The position numbers and the translations under genes are program-made. The notes beneath the pieces were generated by a model. That model worked only from the letters and a program-made list of their open reading frames with translations, had not been told where the DNA came from and did not search any database. Positions 58,499 to 64,000 of a stretch of DNA of 64,000 nt are shown here, piece after piece. The stretch spans positions 5,518,001-5,582,000 of the forward strand of contig NZ_CP123923.1 in assembly GCF_030450125.1 (NCBI RefSeq), given 5' to 3'. The stretch's first letter is position 1. Every line of letters begins with the position of its first letter. This DNA is from Streptomyces sp. WP-1 (GTDB taxonomy: Bacteria > Actinomycetota > Actinomycetes > Streptomycetales > Streptomycetaceae).

Positions 58499-59167
58499 AT
58501 GAACGATGAGCTGAGCGACGCCCCGGCGGGCGGCCCGGACGGCGAGAACGTGCTTCCGCTGCGGGAACGCAAGAAGCGCGCGACGCGTCGGCGGATCTCC
58601 GACATCGCGACGGAACTGTTCCGCGCGCGCGGCTTCGACGCGGTGACGGTCGCGGAGGTGGCCCGCGCGGCGGAGGTCTCCGCCATGACGGTCTTCAACT
58701 ACTTCCCGCGCAAAGAGGACTTGCTCCTCGACCGCATCCCCGAGGCCGCCGACCTCTTCGCCACGGCCGTACGCGAACGCGCCCCGGACGAAGCCCCGTT
58801 GGCCGCCCTGCGCCGCCTGGCCCTCCGACTCGCGGACGAGCGGCACCCGTTGAGCGCCGTGGGGGAGAACTACGTCCCCTTCTGGCGCATCGTCATCGGC
58901 TCCCCGGCCCTGCGCGCCCGCGCCCGCGAGGGCGTCGAGGAGGTGGAGACGGCCCTCGCGGCGGCCCTCGCCGACGCCGGCACACCGGACCCGGACCTCC
59001 TCGCGGCCCTCGCCGTCGCCGCGTACCGCACGGTCTTCGTCACCACCGCACGCCGGCTCCTCGCCGGTGAACCGGTGGCACCGGTGGCCGAGGACCACCG
59101 GGCCCGCCTGGAGAGGGCGTTCACCGCGCTGGAACGGGCCGGGCTCGGCGCCCGGCCCGCCCGCTGA
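58499..59167 (+). CDS. TetR-family regulator
   Basis: A 222-residue TetR protein. The helix-turn-helix is RRRISDIATELFRARGFDAV, then TVAEVARAAEVSAMTVFNYF (recognition helix AMTVFNYFPRKED). The ligand domain is all-helical and unremarkable. The ATG at 58499 lies only 6 nt from the operator repeat, suggesting a very short or leaderless message. It is divergent from the FAD monooxygenase, the most likely target, with autorepression expected. The last residues (GLGARPAR) are close to the stop before a 77-nt gap to the AraC gene. Confidence 0.93.
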   Translation: MNDELSDAPAGGPDGENVLPLRERKKRATRRRISDIATELFRARGFDAVTVAEVARAAEVSAMTVFNYFPRKEDLLLDRIPEAADLFATAVRERAPDEAPLAALRRLALRLADERHPLSAVGENYVPFWRIVIGSPALRARAREGVEEVETALAAALADAGTPDPDLLAALAVAAYRTVFVTTARRLLAGEPVAPVAEDHRARLERAFTALERAGLGARPAR

Positions 59168-59244
59168 CCTGCGCGGAAGGAAGCGGGACCCGGCGGACGT
59201 TCCAACGGCGGGCGAGGTGATCGCCGTACGACGAGGGGGCGTCC

Positions 59245-60105
59245 ATGACCGAAGCGGTGAGTGCGGAAGCAGTGAGTGCGTGCGGGCCCGAACAGGCCCG
59301 GTGGCGACGGGCCCGACTCGGCCACGGGGGACCGCCCCTCGACCTGCTCACCGCGAGCTTCCGGCGGCACACCTACGCCCCGCACGCCCATGACGAGTAC
59401 ACGATCGGCGTCTGCGTCGGCGGGTACGAGGTGATCGACTACCGGGGCGGCCACATACGCACCGGGGCCGGGACGATCGTCGTACTGGACCCCGGTGAGA
59501 TGCACACCGGTGGGCCCGGCAACGCCACCGACGGGTACGCCTACCGCGCGCTGTACGCCGCGCCGTCCCTGCTGGGGGAGGGCGCCACCGGGGGCGCCCC
59601 GCACTTTCCCGAACCCCTGCTGGACGACCCCGAGCTGGCCCTGGCACTGGCCCGCGCGCACGCCGAACTCAGCTCCTGCCCGGACCCGTTGGAGGCCGAG
59701 TCCCGGGTGCCCTGGCTGCTCACCGCGCTCGCCCGGCGGCACTCCGCCGCCCGGCCGCTCCCCGACCGCGTGCCCGGTGCGGCCGGCATCGCGCGGACGG
59801 TCCGCGACCGGCTCGCCGACGAGCTGACCGCCCCGCCGGTGCTCGCCTCGCTCGCCGCCGACCTGGGCCTTTCCCGGTACCAGCTGCTGCGGGCCTTCCG
59901 TACGGAGACGGGCATCCCGCCGTACGCCTGGCTCGCCCAGTACCGGGTGGGCAGGGCGCGGGTGCTGCTGGAGGCGGGGCTGCGGCCGGCGGAGGTGGCG
60001 GGCCTGGTCGGCTTCGCGGACCAGGCGCATCTGACCCGCTGGTTCCGCAGGGTGCTCGGGGTGACCCCGGCGGTGTACCGCAACAGCGTTCAAGACACCC
60101 GCTGA
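59245..60105 (+). CDS. AraC-family transcriptional regulator
   Basis: A 286-residue AraC regulator. An N-terminal cupin-like sensor domain (residues ~30-110: HAHDEYTIGVCVGGYEVIDY, then VLDPGEMHTGGPG) is followed by two C-terminal helix-turn-helix repeats: LASLAADLGLSRYQLLRAFR and PAEVAGLVGFADQAHLTRWF, ending RRVLGVTPAVYR. Such proteins often control adjacent efflux or metabolite genes. It ends 4 nt before the EamA transporter frame, so that transporter is its natural target candidate. ATG 59245 has AGGGGG at proper distance. Confidence 0.93.
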   Translation: MTEAVSAEAVSACGPEQARWRRARLGHGGPPLDLLTASFRRHTYAPHAHDEYTIGVCVGGYEVIDYRGGHIRTGAGTIVVLDPGEMHTGGPGNATDGYAYRALYAAPSLLGEGATGGAPHFPEPLLDDPELALALARAHAELSSCPDPLEAESRVPWLLTALARRHSAARPLPDRVPGAAGIARTVRDRLADELTAPPVLASLAADLGLSRYQLLRAFRTETGIPPYAWLAQYRVGRARVLLEAGLRPAEVAGLVGFADQAHLTRWFRRVLGVTPAVYRNSVQDTR

Positions 60106-60109
60106 GGAA

Positions 60110-61057
60110 GTGGCCGAGACTCGCCGCATGACTGCACGTGGCTGGTTCCTGTTCTCCCTGATGGGAGTGGTCTGGGGCATCCCCTATCTGCTGATCAAGG
60201 TCGCGGTGGCCGAGGTGTCGCCGCCCGTCCTGGTGTTCACCCGCTGCGCGCTGGGCGCGGCCCTGCTGCTGCCGTTCGCGCTGCGCCAGGGCGGCCTGTC
60301 CCGCACGGTCCGCACCCACTGGCGCCCCATGCTGGCCTTCGCGGTCCTGGAGATCGTCGTCCCCTGGTTCACCCTGACCGACGCCGAACGGCATCTGTCC
60401 AGCTCCACCTCGGGTCTGCTGATCGCCGGGGTGCCGATCGTGGGCCTGATCGCGGCCCGCTTCCTCGGTACGACGGAGCACTTCGGCCCCCGGCGGCTGA
60501 CCGGCCTCACCCTGGGCCTCGCCGGGGTCGCGGTCCTGGCCCTGCCCCACCTCACCGGCGGCGACGCCCGCTCCCTCGCCGAGGTACTGCTCACCGTCGT
60601 CGGCTACGCCACGGCGCCCCTGATAGCCGCCCGGCACCTGGGGGACGTCCCTTCCCTGCACCTGACGGCCCCCTGCCTGACCCTGGCCGCCCTGGTCTAC
60701 GCCCCCGCCGCCGCCCTCACCCACCCGACCGCGCTGCCCTCCGCCCAGGCCCTCGCCGCCCTCGCCGCGCTGGGCGTGATCTGCACGGCCCTCGCCTTCG
60801 TGGCCTTCCTGGAGCTGATCAAGGAGGCGGGCCCCACCCGCGCCACGGTCATCACCTACGTGAACCCGGCCGTGGCGGTGGCCGCCGGTGCGGCCTTCCT
60901 GCACGAGCCGCTGACCCTCACCGTGCTGCTGGCCTTCGCGTTCATCCTGGCCGGCTCGGTGCTGGCGACGGCGGCCGGTCCGCGGCGCCGCACACGACCG
61001 GTACCATGGTCGGCACGGCAGACGAGCCGGGCGGACGGCCGCGTGGAGTCCCCCTAG
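60110..61057 (+). CDS. EamA (DMT) family transporter
   Basis: A 315-residue drug/metabolite transporter. Ten hydrophobic segments form two EamA repeats. The first opens with GWFLFSLMGVVWGIPYLLIK and contains LPFALRQ and SSSTSGLLIAG. The second ends ATVITYVNPAVAVAAGAAFL HEPLTL (in two parts), a typical EamA signature. GTG 60110 is 4 nt after the AraC stop but has a ribosome site too close; ATG 60128 is an equally plausible start. The last ~14 codons lie inside the 5' end of rnpB, and the C-terminus (RQTSRADGRVESP) is therefore partly dictated by RNA structure. Substrate unknown. Confidence 0.88.
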   Translation: MAETRRMTARGWFLFSLMGVVWGIPYLLIKVAVAEVSPPVLVFTRCALGAALLLPFALRQGGLSRTVRTHWRPMLAFAVLEIVVPWFTLTDAERHLSSSTSGLLIAGVPIVGLIAARFLGTTEHFGPRRLTGLTLGLAGVAVLALPHLTGGDARSLAEVLLTVVGYATAPLIAARHLGDVPSLHLTAPCLTLAALVYAPAAALTHPTALPSAQALAALAALGVICTALAFVAFLELIKEAGPTRATVITYVNPAVAVAAGAAFLHEPLTLTVLLAFAFILAGSVLATAAGPRRRTRPVPWSARQTSRADGRVESP

Positions 61058-61430
61058 GGGGCTTCCCGAGGAACGTCCGGGCTCCACAGGGCAGGGTGAT
61101 GGCTAACGGCCACCCGGGGTGACCCGCGGGACAGTGCCACAGAAAACAGACCGCCGGGGACCTCGGTCCTCGGTAAGGGTGAAACGGTGGTGTAAGAGAC
61201 CACCAGTGCCCAGGGCGACCTGGGCAGCTAGGTAAACCCCACCCGGAGCAAGGTCAAAAGGAGCGCCGTGAAAAGCGCTCTGCGCGGACGTTCGAGGGCT
61301 GCCCGCCCGAGTCCGCGGGTAGACCGCACGAGGCCGGCGGCAACGTCGGCCCTAGATGGATGGCCGTCGCCCCGGACCCCGCGAGGGACCCGGGGAACAG
61401 AACCCGGCGTACAGCCCGACTCGTCTGCCG
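61016..61430 (+). ncRNA. rnpB: RNase P RNA (bacterial type A)
   Basis: The catalytic RNA of RNase P. Conserved landmarks in order are GAGGAACGTCCGGGCTCCAC, ACAGTGCCACAGAAAACAGA, GGTGAAACGGTGGTGTAAGA, GGTAAACCCCACCCGGAGCA, GAGTCCGCGGGTAGACCGCA, CTAGATGGATGGCCGTCGCC and ACAGAACCCGGCGTACAGCC. The ends pair: CGGCAGACGAG at the 5' side with CTCGTCTGCCG at the 3' side, which defines the boundaries used. About 415 nt, as expected for an actinobacterium. The 5' end overlaps the EamA coding region by ~40 nt. Its promoter must lie inside that gene. Confidence 0.96.
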
Positions 61431-61493
61431 CTGTTTGCGTCCAGCGCCTGTCCACTCGGTTGAAAGTGGCACATCCATGCGGCGGCGGTAACG

Positions 61494-61532
61494 GGCGTGC
61501 CCGCGCCCAGAGACTCCGTGTGCGGGCACGCC
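61494..61532. terminator. Hairpin between rnpB and the LamG gene
   Basis: GGCGTGCCCGC (61494-61504) pairs perfectly with GCGGGCACGCC (61522-61532) around a 17-nt loop. It sits downstream of rnpB and just past the stop of the convergent LamG gene, so it can end both transcripts. Confidence 0.7.
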
Positions 61533-61547
61533 GGGGAAGACAGATCG

Positions 61548-64000
61548 TCAGTCGAGCTGGGTCACCTTCGGCAGGTCGCCGCTGGAAGCGGCGTCCGCCG
61601 GAGGCAGGGCGGTGGGACAGATGCGGACGTCGTTGATCGCGCCGTTGGTGAATTCGCCGTAGGTGCCGGAGGCGAGTTTGCGGCCGATCTGGACCGGGCC
61701 GGTGGCGTTCCAGGGGGTGTAGGTCCAGTCCTGGGTGCCGACGAGTTTGCCGTCGACGTAGAGGCGGATCTCCTTGGCGGTGGCGTCGTAGATGCCGACG
61801 AGGTGGGTCCAGCGTCCGGCCACGGGCTTGCCGCCGTAGGTCGCGCGCCAGACGGCGCCGTCGGCGTCGGTACTGTGGCGGCCGAACGCCCAGGACTGGG
61901 CTCCGGAGGAGTAGTACAGCTGGAAGCCGTTGTTGGTGGTGCCGTTCTGGGAGAGGAAGGTGCCGTTGGCGCCCAGTGAGGTGAGCTTGACCCAGGCGGA
62001 GACGGTGAAGCTCTTGGAGGTGTCCACGGCCGGACCCGTCGTGCTGCCGTAGCCGGTGGTGCCGTTGAGGGTCACCGCGTTGCCGTGGGTGGTGTCGCTG
62101 GTCCAGGAGTAGCCGCCGGACAGGGTGGCGTTGAGTGTGCCGGTGCTGTCGGCGGTGGTGGTGCCGCTGCCTTCGGCGAGTTTCCACCAGTGGGTCGCGG
62201 TGTCGGTGACCGAACCCAGCGAGACCGGTGAGCCGAAGCCGTAGGCGGGCGGCGAGGTCTGGTCCGGGCTCTGGCGGTAGTTGTACTCGACGAGCTGGCC
62301 GAAGGGGCCGACGGCGTAGAGGTCGGGGTTGCCGTCCAGGGCGCCGGGGTTGATGTCGCCGGCTCGGACGGGGCTGTTGACGTCACCGGGAGAGGCGACG
62401 AAGGGGTAGAGGGTCGGCGACAGGGTGAGGCCGAGGCTGGTGCGCACGGTGGGATGGAGCAGGGCCGGGACCAGCGTGGCCGGGTCAACGGTGATCGGGT
62501 AACTGTAGAGCTGGCCGGTGGCGTTGTCGCGGGACCACAGGACGGGCTTGTTCTGGAAGGTGCCCGCGGCGATGAGGGTCTGGGTGGTCCAGTCGCCGTC
62601 GCCGAGCAGGATCGGGTTCTTCAGGTGGTCGCCGCCGTCGGACTGGTAGATCCAGAGTTCCTTGTTCTCGACGGTGATGACGGCGGGATAGCCGTCGGGG
62701 TTGCCGAAGACATTGCCCGGTGCGATGAGCTGGCTGATGTTCCAGGTCGTGCTGTTGTAGTCGGTGCTGCGGCAGCGAGTGTCGTCGGCGACGATGTCGG
62801 ACAGCGCGCAGGGAGCCTTGACCACACCGTCGGAGCGACCGCCGGTGAAGCCGCCGAGGGTGGACAAGGGGGCACGGGGGAAGGCTGCGTCGTCGGCGGG
62901 GTCGAGGTCGTTCTTGACGAGGTAGAGGTACTTGCTGGCCTTGTTGTACGCCCACAGGTCGTCGCCGTTGGCGCCGTGCAGGTTGCCGCGGTGGGCGACG
63001 ATGTAGTTGTTCCAGCCGGTGCCGTCGGGGGAGTCCTCCTTGGTGGAGACGGTGACAGGGCCGGTGACGTCCGGCGGGGTTCCGGTGACCGGGTCGCTGT
63101 GCACCGGTGCCACGGACTGCGCGGGGTCCTGGTTGCCGGGGACGAGGTCGAGGTCGCCGGTCTTGGTGGCGGCGAGGAGGTCGGGCACGCCGTCGCCGGT
63201 GATGTCGCCCGCCTTGACCTTAGTGGCGGGGTTCCACGGGACGGTGAAGGTGTAGCCGGCCGGGCTGGTGGAGATGTTGCCGGCCTTGTCCACGCCGGCC
63301 ACGTACAGGGTGTGCACGCCCCAGTCCTGGATTGGGACGGGGATGGCGGCGGTGGAGCGGCCCTGGCTGTCGGTGCCGGTGATCGCGGCGCTCCGGCCGT
63401 CGGCGCCGGTGGGCGGCGAGTCGAGCTGCCACAGGAAGGACTTCATGCCGCTGGACTTACAGGCGCCGGGGTTGCAGCTGTCGTCGCTGGAGGGGGCGTC
63501 GGCGCCGGCCACGGTGAAGTCGGTGGTCTTGCCGGGGCCCGCGTAGACGGGGTCGCCCTGGCGGGCGGTCCCCACCGGCGGGAAGGCGGCGTTGCCGGTG
63601 ATGTCAGGGGTGAGCGGCGCGGTGAAGTCGGTGGAGAACCAGCAGTGGTCGGACTTGCCCGAGGTCAGTCCTTGGGTGGAGTCGTCCTCGGCGTAGACGT
63701 CCCAGCCGTACTGGTGGCCGTCCTTCAGGGTGGCGCCGACCTTCATCGCGGCGTCGGTGCCGGAGGCCAGCCAGCCGCTGTCCGGGCTGGAGACGGCGGC
63801 GCCGTTGCCGTCGCCGTCGGGGTCGATGGTGCGGTCCCAGACGTAGTAGTGCGCTTTGACGTTCTCGCCGTGCATCTGGCTGGTGACAGTGGCGTGCAGG
63901 GTGACATTGCTGCCGGCGTCGGAGTAGGTGGTGGCGCCGATCCAGCCCGCGCCGCTGGTGGCGCAGGCGGCCGTGGCACCGGCGGCGGCCGGGGTGATGT
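61548..64000 (-). CDS. Large secreted LamG-domain / VCBS-repeat protein (cut by right edge)
   Basis: The C-terminal ~815 residues of a larger protein whose start lies beyond the window. N-terminal visible part has Ig/fibronectin-like segments (TTYSDAGSNVTLHATVTSQM, then FTVAGADAPSSDDSC). The middle has FG-GAP/VCBS-like repeats (KAGDITGDGVPDLLAATKTG, VRAGDINPGALDGNPDLYAV). The last ~200 residues are a LamG/concanavalin-like domain: HWWKLAEGSGTTTADSTG, FTVSAWVKLTSLGANGTFLS and LYVDGKLVGTQDWTYT. This architecture is common in secreted streptomycete proteins binding carbohydrates or extracellular polymers. Catalytic activity cannot be judged from the visible part. Stop codon 13 nt past the hairpin terminator. 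Confidence 0.88.
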   Translation of the reverse strand, partial: ITPAAAGATAACATSGAGWIGATTYSDAGSNVTLHATVTSQMHGENVKAHYYVWDRTIDPDGDGNGAAVSSPDSGWLASGTDAAMKVGATLKDGHQYGWDVYAEDDSTQGLTSGKSDHCWFSTDFTAPLTPDITGNAAFPPVGTARQGDPVYAGPGKTTDFTVAGADAPSSDDSCNPGACKSSGMKSFLWQLDSPPTGADGRSAAITGTDSQGRSTAAIPVPIQDWGVHTLYVAGVDKAGNISTSPAGYTFTVPWNPATKVKAGDITGDGVPDLLAATKTGDLDLVPGNQDPAQSVAPVHSDPVTGTPPDVTGPVTVSTKEDSPDGTGWNNYIVAHRGNLHGANGDDLWAYNKASKYLYLVKNDLDPADDAAFPRAPLSTLGGFTGGRSDGVVKAPCALSDIVADDTRCRSTDYNSTTWNISQLIAPGNVFGNPDGYPAVITVENKELWIYQSDGGDHLKNPILLGDGDWTTQTLIAAGTFQNKPVLWSRDNATGQLYSYPITVDPATLVPALLHPTVRTSLGLTLSPTLYPFVASPGDVNSPVRAGDINPGALDGNPDLYAVGPFGQLVEYNYRQSPDQTSPPAYGFGSPVSLGSVTDTATHWWKLAEGSGTTTADSTGTLNATLSGGYSWTSDTTHGNAVTLNGTTGYGSTTGPAVDTSKSFTVSAWVKLTSLGANGTFLSQNGTTNNGFQLYYSSGAQSWAFGRHSTDADGAVWRATYGGKPVAGRWTHLVGIYDATAKEIRLYVDGKLVGTQDWTYTPWNATGPVQIGRKLASGTYGEFTNGAINDVRICPTALPPADAASSGDLPKVTQLD

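Overview
The window reads as a chromosomal core region of a Streptomyces (or a very close relative). G+C is very high with strong third-position bias. Start codons are often GTG, with TTG and CTG candidates. Many 3' ends overlap, operons are joined by ATGA/GTGA overlaps, and short dispersed repeats typical of streptomycete chromosomes are present. Several families are characteristic of the group: DHA2 exporters, LamG secreted proteins, F420-type oxidoreductases and DUF6545 membrane proteins. I see no IS element, prophage, CRISPR array or tRNA gene. The one stable RNA gene is rnpB (RNase P RNA).

Layout, left to right. (1) 1-11.3 kb holds mixed housekeeping and stress genes: the 5' part of a zinc-ribbon protein, a DHA2 exporter with a fused winged helix, a GNAT, two tandem paralogous proteins, a Zn-alcohol dehydrogenase divergent from a LysR regulator, an FHA protein, an O-methyltransferase, a DUF2330 protein and an MHS-type symporter. 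(2) 11.7-17.7 kb holds a GT87-PAP2 membrane enzyme, then divergent fadA5-like thiolase and cyp125-like P450 genes around a near-perfect palindrome, then a YoaK-type protein and a secreted lysozyme-like protein. (3) 18.0-24.0 kb (minus strand) is a five-gene operon behind a cobalamin riboswitch: a secreted alpha/alpha-barrel protein, a second secreted membrane-anchored protein, EcfT, a fused double EcfA ATPase and an S component. Every junction is a 4-nt (A/G)TGA overlap. I read it as cobalamin capture and uptake. (4) 24.2-28.7 kb holds an HExxH metallopeptidase, two paralogous seven-helix-like membrane proteins and an FAD oxidoreductase, of unknown role. (5) 28.7-35.6 kb holds a metallo-hydrolase, aldehyde dehydrogenase, 3Fe-4S ferredoxin, a KstR-type TetR repressor, and a coupled glycosyltransferase-methyltransferase-toroid enzyme operon. 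(6) 35.7-47.2 kb holds a lipoprotein, an F420-type oxidoreductase, a cell-wall amidase, two divergent DHA2 exporters and an ABC exporter with its two-component system. (7) 47.4-50.5 kb is a second steroid-type operon (hsd4B-like hydratase, Zn-ADH, hsd4A-like SDR). (8) 50.5-64 kb holds a 52-residue protein gene, the Nif3 / zinc-ribbon / RNase HI-CobC trio, eda, yaaA, an FAD monooxygenase with divergent TetR, AraC, EamA, rnpB and a large secreted LamG protein cut by the right edge.

Two themes tie scattered genes together. First, sites fitting the KstR operator consensus TNNAACNNGTTNNA lie between fadA5 and cyp125 (one mismatch), upstream of kstR itself (exact) and upstream of hsd4B (exact). With the aldehyde dehydrogenase, ferredoxin and F420 oxidoreductase this looks like a dispersed steroid side-chain catabolism regulon. 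Second, an IR-bounded ~72-bp dispersed repeat occurs twice as an in-frame interdomain linker (EcfA fusion, RNase HI-CobC fusion), and its hairpin core occurs a third time inside the cobalamin riboswitch.

All family assignments come from reading the translated sequence and from memory of the families. No search was run.
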